A stretch of 64,000 nt of DNA from RPQJ01 sp963696545 (GTDB lineage Bacteria > Pseudomonadota > Gammaproteobacteria > Steroidobacterales > Steroidobacteraceae). Positions 57,039 through 64,000 of the stretch are shown in pieces. The translations under genes and the position numbers were made by a program. Every line of letters begins with the position of its first letter. The first letter of the stretch is position 1. The stretch spans positions 62,001-126,000 of the forward strand of contig CAVOKQ010000013.1 of NCBI GenBank assembly GCA_963696545.1. Direction: 5' to 3'. The notes beneath the pieces were generated by a model, which worked only from the letters and a program-made list of their open reading frames with translations, was not told the origin of the DNA and did no database searches.

Positions 57039-57704
57039 ATGCAGGTGGTAACGGCAGCAGACGCCGCCGCGATCGAGCGGCGGGTCGCGGAGTTCGAGGC
57101 GCGGACCGGCGTCGAGATCGTCGCCGCCGTCGAGCGCCGGTCGGATCTCTACCCCGAAGTGCCTTGGCGCGCGTTCGCGCTCGGCGCGTCGCTCGCCTCG
57201 CTGGGTACCCTGGTCGGCGACCTGCTGCATCCGGGCTGGACGACGCCAGGCGCGTTGCTCGCCCAGGCCGTGAGCATCCTCGGCGCGGGTCTGCTGACGA
57301 CGCTGGCGGCAATGCTGGTGCCGGGCATTGCGCGCCTGTTCATCCGCCGCGGACGCATGCAGCAAGAGGTGCGTCAGCGTGCCGAAGTGGTGTTCCTGAC
57401 GCGCGAGCTGTTCGCCACGCCCGGCCGCGACGCGTTGCTGGTACTGGTGAGTCGATTCGAGCGCAGCGTCGTAATCGTGCCCGACGTTGCGTACCGGAAC
57501 CGCGTGTCGACCACAGAGTGGCAGACGGTCGTCGAGCGCATGATGCCGTCGCTCGCTGCCGGCCAGCTGGTCGGGGCGTTCGACGCGGGCTTCACGGCGA
57601 TCGAGGCGCTGCTCGCGGACAAAGGGTTCGCAGGCAGGCATGCGCGCGAGCGGTTCCCGGACACGCTGCTGCAGGGCGAATCCGGCGTGGAGGATGGCGC
57701 ATGA
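57039..57704 (+). CDS. TPM-domain membrane protein (first of pair)
   Basis: A 221-residue protein with an N-terminal TPM-type domain (AIERRVAEFEARTGVEIVAAVERRSDLYPEV), two membrane helices (residues 47-105), and a C-terminal cytoplasmic or periplasmic part containing VVFLTRELFATPGRDALLVLVSRFERSVVIVPD. It is the partner seen beside YgcG-like proteins. The stop overlaps the next start as ATGA. No clear Shine-Dalgarno is visible before ATG 57039. About 239 bases upstream show no gene. Confidence 0.85.
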   Translation: MQVVTAADAAAIERRVAEFEARTGVEIVAAVERRSDLYPEVPWRAFALGASLASLGTLVGDLLHPGWTTPGALLAQAVSILGAGLLTTLAAMLVPGIARLFIRRGRMQQEVRQRAEVVFLTRELFATPGRDALLVLVSRFERSVVIVPDVAYRNRVSTTEWQTVVERMMPSLAAGQLVGAFDAGFTAIEALLADKGFAGRHARERFPDTLLQGESGVEDGA

Positions 57705-58693
57705 GCAGCATGCCGCAGCGCGCCTGGCTGGGAGCAGTGGTCCTGTTGCTGGTCGCCGTCGTCTTCACCGCGCAGGCCGCCGACGTGCCGTACCTGACCG
57801 GCCGGATCGTCGACAACGCGGAGATCCTGTCACCGGAGACGCGGCGCACGCTCGAGGAGAAGCTCGCGGCTCACGAGCGGGCGACGACCAACCAGGTCGT
57901 GATCCTGACGGTCCCGTCCCTCGACGGCGAGAGCATCGAGGGTTTCGCGACGCGCGTCTTCGAGGAGTGGAAGCTCGGCAAGGCCGAACAGGACAACGGC
58001 GTGCTGGTGATCATCGCGCCGCACGATCGGCGCATGCGCATCGAGGTGGGTTACGGCCTGGAGGGCACGCTCACCGACCTGCAGGCGGCGCGCATCATCC
58101 GCGACCAGATGACGCCGCCGTTCCGCGACGGCCGCTATGACGACGGCGTCACCGCCGGCGTCGATGCGATCGTCGACACGCTCGAGGGGCGCGTCCCCGC
58201 CGAGACCACGACGGCGCCGGTCGAGTCGGGCACGAGCCGCAGCACCGTCGACGATGAGCTCAATGCCTTCGAAGGCGACTTGCCGCCGTGGCCGATGCGC
58301 ATCCTGCTCGGTGCATTCATCTTCGGCATCATCGGGCTGTTCACGATCATCGGCGTGGTGACGCCGGGCATGGGGTGGTTCCTCTACCTGTTCCTCATTC
58401 CCTTCTGGGCGATGTTCCCGATCGTCGTGGTCGGCGTGCGCGGTGCGCTGGTGCTGTTCGTCACGTACGTAATTGCCTTCCCGATCGCCAAGCTGATCGT
58501 GTCGCGACAGGAATGGCACCGCAAGGCAAAGGCCGAACTCAGCAAGACGGGCAGTGCCACCATCGGCGGCATGGTGATCACTTCCGGCGGCGGTGCCGGC
58601 GGCTCGTGGTCGTCGGGCTCCTCGCATTCCTCGGGTGGATTCTCCGGTGGCGGTGGCAGTTCCGGCGGAGGCGGTGCGTCCGGAAGCTGGTGA
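57701..58693 (+). CDS. TPM-domain protein with Gly/Ser-rich tail (YgcG-like)
   Basis: A 330-residue protein with signal peptide (residues 1-27), TPM domain (LTGRIVDNAEILSPETRRTLEEKL ... TNQVVILTVPSLDGESIE ... GVLVIIAPHDRRMRIEVGYGLEGTLTD), two hydrophobic helices (~205-265) and a low-complexity Gly/Ser tail (GGWSS-like, last 55 residues). TPM domains of this type occur in thylakoid and envelope proteins, some with phosphatase activity. The tail typically ends such proteins and may help localise them. It is coupled to the preceding TPM gene; no LemA gene is adjacent although many relatives have one. Confidence 0.9.
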   Translation: MSSMPQRAWLGAVVLLLVAVVFTAQAADVPYLTGRIVDNAEILSPETRRTLEEKLAAHERATTNQVVILTVPSLDGESIEGFATRVFEEWKLGKAEQDNGVLVIIAPHDRRMRIEVGYGLEGTLTDLQAARIIRDQMTPPFRDGRYDDGVTAGVDAIVDTLEGRVPAETTTAPVESGTSRSTVDDELNAFEGDLPPWPMRILLGAFIFGIIGLFTIIGVVTPGMGWFLYLFLIPFWAMFPIVVVGVRGALVLFVTYVIAFPIAKLIVSRQEWHRKAKAELSKTGSATIGGMVITSGGGAGGSWSSGSSHSSGGFSGGGGSSGGGGASGSW

Positions 58694-58714
58694 CCGCTCA
58701 CGCGACGAAGGGTT

Positions 58715-60415
58715 TCACTTCCGTACCCAGACCGACTTGCCGTCCTTGATGGTTTCGAGGACCTGGATCTTGTTGATGTCCTGCGGATCGATCGTGACCG
58801 GGTTGTCGGAGAGGATGACGAAGTCCGCGAGCTTTCCTTCCTTGATGGATCCCTTGGTGGCCTGTTCGCCGAACTGCTCGGCGCTCCAGATGGTGATCAT
58901 CTGCATCGCCTCGTAGGGAGTGACGCGCTCGTCGGGGCCGATGACCTGGCCCGAACGGGACGTGCGGTTCACCGTCGCCCAGGCGACCTGCATGAGGTTC
59001 GGCAGCGCAACCGGCGCGTCGGTGTGGCTGGTGGCGTGCAGGCCCGTGTTCAGTATCGAGCGCATGGGCGAGATGCGGGCGGCCTGTTCCGGGCCTACGA
59101 TCTGCTTGTACCAGTCGCCCCAGTAGAAGGTGTGCATCGGGAACATCGAAGGGAAGATGCCGAGCGACTTCAGCTCCTGCACCTGATCCGGGCGGATGAA
59201 CTGCCCATGAATGAGGGTGGTCTGCCCGGACTTGACGCCATGTTTTGCGACCACCGGGCGCAGCGCCGCGAAAAGCTGATCGATGGCGGCATCGCCATTG
59301 GCGTGGACCTTGACCGGCCAGCCCTTGGCATAGGCTTCGTCAAGATACGCCTCGACCTGCTTCGTGTCGGGGATGGCCGGATAGCCCATGTAGCCCGGCT
59401 TCTGGCCATCGGGCGGGATCAGGTAGGGAATAGTGCGCCAGGCAGTGCGGCCCTGCGGGGAACCGTCGAGCGTGATCTTGAGACCGCCGAGCCGATAGTG
59501 ATTCGAATAACTGGTGCTGAACCCTTTGTCGAGTTCGCTGCGGCCGGTGTAGTCCATCCAGCCGATGAAATCGATGTCGACGAGGCCGCGATTGGCGGCA
59601 TCCACCATGACCGCGTGCATGGGGCCGAACATACGGCCCTCGTTCGTGGTCGTGTAGCCGAAGCTCTTCGCCATCTCGAGCCCGCGCTTCAGGAAATAGT
59701 CCTTGCTCTCCTGGGTGGTGGGTGCGAGGGCCTTGACCATGTGGGGCATGGCCGCCAGCTCTTCCAGCACGCCGTTTGGGGTCTTGCCGTCGGCCTCGCG
59801 GCGGATTACGCCGCCTTCGGGATTCGGCGTCGTGGCGTCGTAACCGATCAACTTCAGGCCCAGCGTGTTGACCGCTGCGAAATGGCCCGAGATATGGGTC
59901 GCCATGACCGGCACCGTCGTTGAGACCTTGTCGAGGTCTTCGCGCGTCGGGTGCCGGCCGAGCAGGGCGTCGTCGTAGCCGACGCCGAAGATCCAGCCGG
60001 TTCGCTCCACATCGGGGCTCTGCCCGAAGGCCTTCAGCCTGTCGACCACGTCGTCAATGGTGTTGACGTTGCCGTCTGGCGGAGCGAGCAGGTTGGCGCC
60101 CACGGCCTGTGCGCCAAACTGCATGGCATGGGCGTGCCCGTCGATGAAGCCGGGCATCAGGGTCTTGCCGGCAAGGTCCTTGACGACGGTTCCGTCGCCC
60201 TTCCGCTTCAGGGCATCGACCTTCGAACCGACGAAGACGATCCTGCCGTCGTCGACAACGATGGCCTCGGCGGTGGCGGGCGCCACGCCCTCCATCGTGA
60301 GGATGGGGCCGCCGGTGATGATGAGGTCGGCGCCAGCGCCCGCGGGAGGCTTGCTGCAGGCAGCGAGGGCAAGCGCAGAAACAATCAGCAGGCTGGCGAC
60401 GCGACGCAAGATCAT
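58715..60415 (-). CDS. Amidohydrolase-3-family lipoprotein (YtcJ-like)
   Basis: A 566-residue metal-dependent hydrolase. The signal peptide ends at lipobox ALAAC (residue ~20). The amidohydrolase fold shows PGFIDGHAHAM (HxH), the KVHANGDAAIDQLF Asp/His region and HTFYWGDWYKQIVGPEQAARISP and SHTDAPVALPNLM toward the end. Family members act on N-acyl compounds or exo-enzyme substrates; none can be assigned here. GGAGG lies ten bases before ATG 60415. It ends convergently 22 bases after the TPM gene. Confidence 0.87.
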   Translation of the reverse strand: MILRRVASLLIVSALALAACSKPPAGAGADLIITGGPILTMEGVAPATAEAIVVDDGRIVFVGSKVDALKRKGDGTVVKDLAGKTLMPGFIDGHAHAMQFGAQAVGANLLAPPDGNVNTIDDVVDRLKAFGQSPDVERTGWIFGVGYDDALLGRHPTREDLDKVSTTVPVMATHISGHFAAVNTLGLKLIGYDATTPNPEGGVIRREADGKTPNGVLEELAAMPHMVKALAPTTQESKDYFLKRGLEMAKSFGYTTTNEGRMFGPMHAVMVDAANRGLVDIDFIGWMDYTGRSELDKGFSTSYSNHYRLGGLKITLDGSPQGRTAWRTIPYLIPPDGQKPGYMGYPAIPDTKQVEAYLDEAYAKGWPVKVHANGDAAIDQLFAALRPVVAKHGVKSGQTTLIHGQFIRPDQVQELKSLGIFPSMFPMHTFYWGDWYKQIVGPEQAARISPMRSILNTGLHATSHTDAPVALPNLMQVAWATVNRTSRSGQVIGPDERVTPYEAMQMITIWSAEQFGEQATKGSIKEGKLADFVILSDNPVTIDPQDINKIQVLETIKDGKSVWVRK

Positions 60416-60684
60416 GACTGGTGTTCCTCCCTCTGCGGCCCCGTATCTTGCCATGCCGGAAGTCGTGAGTCAGGACGTCAGCGGCATCGAGGGACAGGAA
60501 ATCCAACCGGTCTTTCTCGCAGCGCAACAGGCGCTCGGAGGGGTGCGCTGAGTGCGCGCTGCCTCGGTGCGATGAGTCGGACGACATCCGTGTCGGGTCT
60601 GACGCAGCAGGTCAGCCGAGGGCAGTAGCTCCTGTCGAGTGTGCCAAGCGCATCAGCAATCGAGGCTAACCGCCCGGAAACGAA

Positions 60685-60708
60685 AAGGCCCCGGTTGCCC
60701 GGGGCCTT
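60685..60708 (-). terminator. Rho-independent terminator (GGCCCCGG type), copy B
   Basis: AAGGCCCCGG (60685-60694) and CCGGGGCCTT (60699-60708) form a 10-base stem with a 4-base loop, followed on the minus strand by TTTTCGTTT. It ends the nucleotidyltransferase cassette. It closely resembles the hppA terminator at 61600-61626. The 60416-60824 gap holds only this terminator, a hairpin and the hppA repeat copy. Confidence 0.75.
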
Positions 60709-60724
60709 CTCTTACCAGCCTTCT

Positions 60725-60753
60725 GTGACCAGTGCGTTGCTGCCACTGGTCAC
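60725..60753. repeat. Perfect 10-bp inverted repeat
   Basis: GTGACCAGTG (60725-60734) and CACTGGTCAC (60744-60753) are exact complements with a 9-base loop. It lies between the hppA-like tail and its terminator, in the same relative position as the UUCG hairpin at 61671-61692. Confidence 0.65.
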
Positions 60754-60765
60754 CAGTCACTTGTT

Positions 60766-60800
60766 ACAGCAGCGGCACCAGCAGCAGTGCCACGATGCTG
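60766..60800 (-). repeat. Copy B of hppA 3'-terminal sequence
   Basis: Thirty-three of 35 bases match 61701-61735, the last codons of hppA, and still read IVALLLVPLL with a TAA stop. The two differences are transitions (one synonymous). Upstream of it the frame is not hppA. See the finding on the flanking cassette. Confidence 0.85.
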
Positions 60801-60824
60801 CCGAAGTGGGCGCCTGCCTGCGCT

Positions 60825-61016
60825 TCATTGCCGCTCAGGACGCGAAACCGGCGTGCTCCTCCAGCTGAGTTGCAGCTCGTCCATCTCTTCGAGCGCAGCG
60901 ACGATGCGCTCCAGCGGAAGCTGCGACCAGCGCCGCAGTTCTTCCCGGCGTGCGCCCTCCCAGGTAGCCAGGCGCCAGTTGATCGGCGGATCGCGCGGCG
61001 GCGCCTCATCTGTCAT
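60825..61016 (-). CDS. Small hypothetical partner of the nucleotidyltransferase
   Basis: A 63-residue protein (begins MTDEAPPRDPPINWRLATWEG) with a Trp- and Arg-rich centre and a helical end. It overlaps the end of the nucleotidyltransferase gene by 11 bases, so the two are expressed together. Small partners of this kind accompany MNT/AbiEii-type nucleotidyltransferases in two-gene toxin-antitoxin or tRNA-modifying modules. I do not recognise a specific family. Confidence 0.6.
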   Translation of the reverse strand: MTDEAPPRDPPINWRLATWEGARREELRRWSQLPLERIVAALEEMDELQLSWRSTPVSRPERQ

Positions 61017-61515
61017 CGTTGTTGCTCTCGATGATCCGCAGGTTCTCGACGTCCAGATGATCCTGCGGCCGGCCGGCTACCGACTTCATGCGGATCAGTG
61101 TGCCAACCGACACGAACCGCACCTCGATTCGGTCATGCAGAGGCTTGATCAATGCTCGGGAGTACTCCTGTTCGAAGTCGAATGGCTCGGTAACGAACAT
61201 ATCGATGGGTGTTTCGAGATGGGCGTCGCTCCAGAACTGGAGGACCTGCATGCCCTTGTCCCGAATCCAGCCACTTCGAATCCGGGGGTCGGCGAATTCT
61301 GCTGCGGTCACGGGAACCGAGGGACGAAACCCGATCGCCTGCAGCGCAGCAAAGGCGCGCAAGACGTTGTCTGGCACCAATTGCACGACGATGTCGATGT
61401 CCTTCGTGAAGCGCAGATAGCCGTGCGCATTGACCGCCAATCCGCCGGCAACCAGATAGCGCACCCCGGCATCGTCAAGCGCCGTGGCGATCGCTTCGAA
61501 GCTGGCGAGTTTCAT
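61006..61515 (-). CDS. Nucleotidyltransferase (AbiEii/DUF6036-like)
   Basis: A 169-residue member of the polymerase-beta-like nucleotidyltransferases. The metal motif is in GGLAVNAHGYLRFTKDIDIVV (G-G then D-x-D). Downstream PIDMFVTEPFDFEQEYSRA and LIRMKSVAGRPQDHLDVENL are typical of AbiEii/DUF6036-type toxins, where the last block holds conserved Lys and Asp. It may transfer nucleotides to tRNA or protein; defence or addiction is likely but not proved. ATG 61515 begins the family N-terminus. It lies between two copies of the hppA 3' end. Confidence 0.82.
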   Translation of the reverse strand: MKLASFEAIATALDDAGVRYLVAGGLAVNAHGYLRFTKDIDIVVQLVPDNVLRAFAALQAIGFRPSVPVTAAEFADPRIRSGWIRDKGMQVLQFWSDAHLETPIDMFVTEPFDFEQEYSRALIKPLHDRIEVRFVSVGTLIRMKSVAGRPQDHLDVENLRIIESNNDDR

Positions 61516-61599
61516 CGGCTAGTCACGGACGAGCGGCCCGGCGCCCCTGCGTACTGAGAAGGATGCCGACGGTAGAGTGACGGAGGCATCGCGAAAAGA

Positions 61600-61626
61600 A
61601 AAGGCCCCGGGGAAACCGGGGCCTTT
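61600..61626 (-). terminator. Rho-independent terminator of hppA (copy A)
   Basis: AAAGGCCCCGG (61600-61610) and CCGGGGCCTTT (61616-61626) give an 11-base stem with a 5-base loop, followed on the minus strand by a TTCTTTTC tail. It lies 73 bases past the hppA stop and just before the nucleotidyltransferase start. Confidence 0.8.
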
Positions 61627-61670
61627 CTCGTCGCTGGCGGGGCGAGGAGCCCCAACCGCACTGCGCGCGA

Positions 61671-61692
61671 CCTCTCCCGCGAACGGGAGAGG
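61671..61692 (-). repeat. UUCG-loop hairpin after hppA
   Basis: CCTCTCCCG (61671-61679) and CGGGAGAGG (61684-61692) form a perfect 9-base stem. On the hppA-sense strand the loop is TTCG closed by C-G, the extra-stable RNA tetraloop. It is seven bases after the hppA stop and may protect the mRNA 3' end. It resembles intergenic REP-like units of related bacteria. Confidence 0.65.
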
Positions 61693-61698
61693 TAAAGA

Positions 61699-63735
61699 TC
61701 ACAGCAGCGGCACCAGCAGCAGCGCCACGATGTTGATGATCTTGATCAGCGGGTTGATGGCCGGGCCGGCGGTGTCCTTGTACGGATCGCCCACGGTGTC
61801 GCCGGTCACGGCCGCCTTGTGCGTCTCGGAACCCTTGCCGCCGAAGTTGCCTTCCTCGATGTACTTCTTCGCGTTGTCCCACGCGCCGCCGCCGGTGCAC
61901 ATCGAGATCGCGACGAACAGGCCCGTGACGATCGTGCCGATCAGCACGCCGCCGAGCGCGCGGATGCCTGCGCCGGGGCCGAGCAGGAAGTTCATGCCGA
62001 AGCCGACGATCACCGGGATGAGGATCGGCAGCAGCGACGGGACGATCATCTCCTTGATCGCCGCGCGCGTCAGCATGTCCACGGCCTTGGAGTAATCGGG
62101 CTTGGCCGTGCCCTGCATGATGCCCGGGATTTCCTTGAACTGGCGGCGCACTTCGACGACCACCGAGCCCGCGGCGCGGCCCACGGCTTCCATCGCCATG
62201 GCGGCGAACAGATAGGGCACCAGGCCGCCGATGAACAGGCCGATGATCACGGCCGGGTCGGACAGCGAGAACTCCTGGAGCTTGCCGGCGATCTCGAGGT
62301 TGCTGGTGTAGTCGGCGAACAGCACCAGCGCGGCGAGACCGGCCGAGCCGATCGCGTAGCCCTTGGTGACGGCCTTCGTCGTGTTGCCGACGGCGTCGAG
62401 CGCGTCGGTGATCTTGCGCACGTCCTTCGGCAGGCCCGCCATCTCGGCGATGCCGCCGCCGTTGTCCGTGATCGGGCCGTACGCGTCGAGCGCCACGATC
62501 ATGCCGGTCATCGACAGCATGGCAGTCGCGGCGATCGCGATGCCGTACAGGCCTTCGAGCTGGTATGCGCCCCAGATGGCCGCGCAGATCGAGAGCACCG
62601 GCAGCGCCGTCGACTTCATCGAGACCGCGAGGCCGGCGATCACGTTCGTGCCGTGGCCGGTCTGCGAGGCCGCGGCGACGTAGCGCACCGGGGCGTATTC
62701 GGTCGCGGTGTAGTACTCGGTGATCCAGATCATCGCCGCCGTCAGGCCGAGGCCGATCAGCGCGCAGCAGAACAGGCGGTTGGCCTCGTCCCCCATCATC
62801 GACTGGGTGACGAACCAGAAGCCGATCGCCGCGATCACGCCCGAGACGATGATGCCGCGGTACAGCGCGTTCATGATCTTGCCGCCTTCGCGCGCCTTCA
62901 CGAAGAAGGTGCCGACGATCGAGGCGATGATCGAGACGGCGCCGAGCACCAGCGGGTAGAGGATGGCGTTGACGCCGAGCGACGTCATCGTCAGGCCCGC
63001 GAGCAGCATCGTGGCGACCAGCGTGACCGCGTAGGTCTCGAACAGGTCGGCCGCCATGCCGGCGCAGTCACCGACGTTGTCGCCCACGTTGTCGGCGATC
63101 ACGGCCGGGTTGCGCGGATCGTCCTCGGGAATGCCGGCTTCGACCTTGCCCACGAGGTCGGCGCCCACGTCGGCGCCCTTCGTGAAGATGCCGCCGCCGA
63201 GTCGCGCGAAGATCGAGATCAGCGAGCCGCCGAACGCGAGGCCGACCAGCGAGTGCAGCGCGTGGTCGTCGTTGCCGAGCACTTTCAGCATCAGCCCGTA
63301 GTAGGCCGCGACGCCGAGCAGGCCGAGGCCCACGACCAGCATGCCGGTGATGGCGCCGCCGCGGAACGCGACCTGCAGCGCCGGGTCGAGGCCCACGCTC
63401 GCCGCGTGCGCGGTGCGCACGTTCGCGCGGACCGACACGTTCATGCCGATGTAGCCCGCTGCGCCGGAGAGCAGCGCGCCGACGGCGAAGCCGCCCGCGG
63501 TCGCCCAGTTCAGCGCGAGTCCGAGCACCAGGAACAGCACCACGCCGACGATGCCGATCGTGGTGTACTGGCGGTTCAGGTAGGCATTGGCGCCCTGCTG
63601 GATCGCCGCGGCGATTTCCTGCATGCGTGAATTGCCGGCCGGCTGCGCCACGATCCAGCGTGCCGAGAGCACGCCGTAGAGGATCGCGAGCACGCCGGCG
63701 CCGATCGCCAGCCACAGCGCGAGAGAAGTGGTCAT
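61699..63735 (-). CDS. hppA: K+-independent H+-translocating membrane pyrophosphatase
   Basis: A 678-residue, ~16-helix inner-membrane pump that couples PPi hydrolysis to proton export. The catalytic stretch GGGIFTKGADVGADLVGKVE with AGIPEDDPRNP and DNVGDNVGDCAGM is complete. The switch segment reads GNTTKAVTKGYAIGSAGL: Lys at the usual Ala position and Thr after it are the known marks of K+-independent H+-PPases. GGAGG lies six bases before ATG 63735. It follows the phosphofructokinase gene by 90 bases in the same direction. The 3' end has a UUCG hairpin and a strong terminator, and its last 35 bases are duplicated at 60766-60800. Confidence 0.95.
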   Translation of the reverse strand: MTTSLALWLAIGAGVLAILYGVLSARWIVAQPAGNSRMQEIAAAIQQGANAYLNRQYTTIGIVGVVLFLVLGLALNWATAGGFAVGALLSGAAGYIGMNVSVRANVRTAHAASVGLDPALQVAFRGGAITGMLVVGLGLLGVAAYYGLMLKVLGNDDHALHSLVGLAFGGSLISIFARLGGGIFTKGADVGADLVGKVEAGIPEDDPRNPAVIADNVGDNVGDCAGMAADLFETYAVTLVATMLLAGLTMTSLGVNAILYPLVLGAVSIIASIVGTFFVKAREGGKIMNALYRGIIVSGVIAAIGFWFVTQSMMGDEANRLFCCALIGLGLTAAMIWITEYYTATEYAPVRYVAAASQTGHGTNVIAGLAVSMKSTALPVLSICAAIWGAYQLEGLYGIAIAATAMLSMTGMIVALDAYGPITDNGGGIAEMAGLPKDVRKITDALDAVGNTTKAVTKGYAIGSAGLAALVLFADYTSNLEIAGKLQEFSLSDPAVIIGLFIGGLVPYLFAAMAMEAVGRAAGSVVVEVRRQFKEIPGIMQGTAKPDYSKAVDMLTRAAIKEMIVPSLLPILIPVIVGFGMNFLLGPGAGIRALGGVLIGTIVTGLFVAISMCTGGGAWDNAKKYIEEGNFGGKGSETHKAAVTGDTVGDPYKDTAGPAINPLIKIINIVALLLVPLL
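61701..61735 (-). repeat. Copy A of hppA 3'-terminal sequence (within hppA)
   Basis: The last codons of hppA before its stop. They are 33/35 identical to 60766-60800, 900 bases away on the far side of the nucleotidyltransferase pair, in the same orientation. Confidence 0.85.
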
Positions 63736-63825
63736 TGCAAACCTCCCAACGAGGGTCTTTCCTGGGTGAATCGCGGCCGAGCGGGGCTCTGCGTCCCTTG
63801 CCAGACCGTGAAAAAAGGCGCCGGA

Positions 63826-64000
63826 CTATACCACATAGGCCTGTTTCAGCTTCCTCCGCACCGGCTTGTTCTTCAGCACCACGTACTGCGGCAGCCCTTC
63901 CCTGTACGGGGGGTAGTCCTCGCCCCGGATCAGCGGCGCAAGGTACCGGCGGCCCTTCGCCGTGATGTGGAAACCGTCCGGGGTGATGTAGTCCCGGGGC
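63826..64000 (-). CDS. 6-phosphofructokinase (probably PPi-dependent), C-terminal fragment
   Basis: The last 57 residues of a protein that enters from the right edge. It reads ITPDGFHITAKGRRYLAPLI, then RGEDYPPYREGLPQYVVLKN, then KPVRRKLKQAYVV and TAG at 63828-63826. This is the ending of 6-phosphofructokinases of the pyrophosphate-dependent group. It makes fructose 1,6-bisphosphate, or runs in reverse and yields PPi. Catalytic residues are outside the window, so PPi versus ATP use rests on this ending and on its place before a pyrophosphate pump. An A-run hairpin-like stretch near 63812-63824 follows the stop. Confidence 0.75.
   Translation of the reverse strand, partial: PRDYITPDGFHITAKGRRYLAPLIRGEDYPPYREGLPQYVVLKNKPVRRKLKQAYVV

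Noticed and set aside
60764..61009. 81-residue minus-strand frame ending IVALLLVPLL
   Set aside because: Only the last ten residues resemble HppA; the rest overlaps the 63-residue gene in another frame and looks like a shadow. Treated as a repeat copy rather than a gene.
61819..63630. 603-residue open frame on the plus strand opposite hppA
   Set aside because: Arg/Asp/His/Ala-rich composition without any domain; it is the usual antisense shadow of a GC-rich gene. hppA on the other strand is certain.
1..64000. CRISPR array, tRNA/rRNA gene, prophage or insertion sequence
   Set aside because: I saw no regularly spaced repeats, cloverleaf-like sequence, transposase or phage-structural motif, although reading by eye could miss a tRNA.

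Overview
The window is GC-rich, densely coding proteobacterial chromosome. Lipoproteins, a periplasmic-glucan synthase, an H+-translocating pyrophosphatase beside a PPi-type phosphofructokinase, PutA without a DNA-binding domain, and TIR/TPR proteins together suggest a high-GC gammaproteobacterium of the Xanthomonadales/Steroidobacter/Nevskia type. That placement is inference, because no rRNA or tRNA was seen. No prophage, transposase, integrase or CRISPR array was recognised.

Layout. 1-5372 (+): the end of an alanyl-tRNA editing protein, then a tight run of CDP-alcohol phosphatidyltransferase, PhnW-like aminotransferase, PgpA and two membrane proteins of unknown function. The first three would fit phospho- or phosphonolipid headgroup synthesis. 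5475-11610: sulfotransferase, convergent flavin monooxygenase, AbgT-type transporter, NlpE/META lipoprotein and a TIGR01777 epimerase. 11641-22781 (-): long-chain acyl-CoA synthetase, MscS channel, UbiB-like kinase, PutA, an esterase/DUF808 pair and a PBP7-like peptidase. 23006-27175 (-): two toxin-antitoxin-like pairs around a PhoX-family lipoprotein and a CFI-box surface-protein fragment. 27348-42274 (-): a glucan block with a THUMP-type RNA methyltransferase, secreted pullulanase, Crp/Fnr regulator, an ~8.6-kb cyclic beta-1,2-glucan synthase, a second Crp/Fnr regulator and a cupin. 42549-49194: lipoprotein phospholipase D/cardiolipin synthase, GFA-like protein, zinc ribbon, membrane-anchored TIR-TPR protein and a secreted C-type-lectin-domain protein. 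49260-60415: M20 hydrolase, FlgO/TPR membrane protein, a radical-SAM sulfatase maturase with its sulfatase, a BamE-like lipoprotein, two TPM-domain proteins and an amidohydrolase lipoprotein. 60685-64000 (-): a nucleotidyltransferase cassette beside a duplicated hppA 3' end, hppA, and the C-terminus of a phosphofructokinase.

About a dozen genes are interrupted by small indels while their neighbours are intact. The reading frame is conserved on both sides of each break, and at several sites restoring one base of a homopolymer restores the family sequence. I therefore read most of them as consensus errors in a long-read or low-coverage assembly, not as true pseudogenes, and list each gene once over its whole span.

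The least explained items are the hppA 3'-end duplication flanking a nucleotidyltransferase cassette (60685-61735), the TIR-TPR protein with its own promoter (44993-47278), the regulator-glucan-synthase-regulator-pullulanase block, and the possible phosphonolipid run at the left edge.
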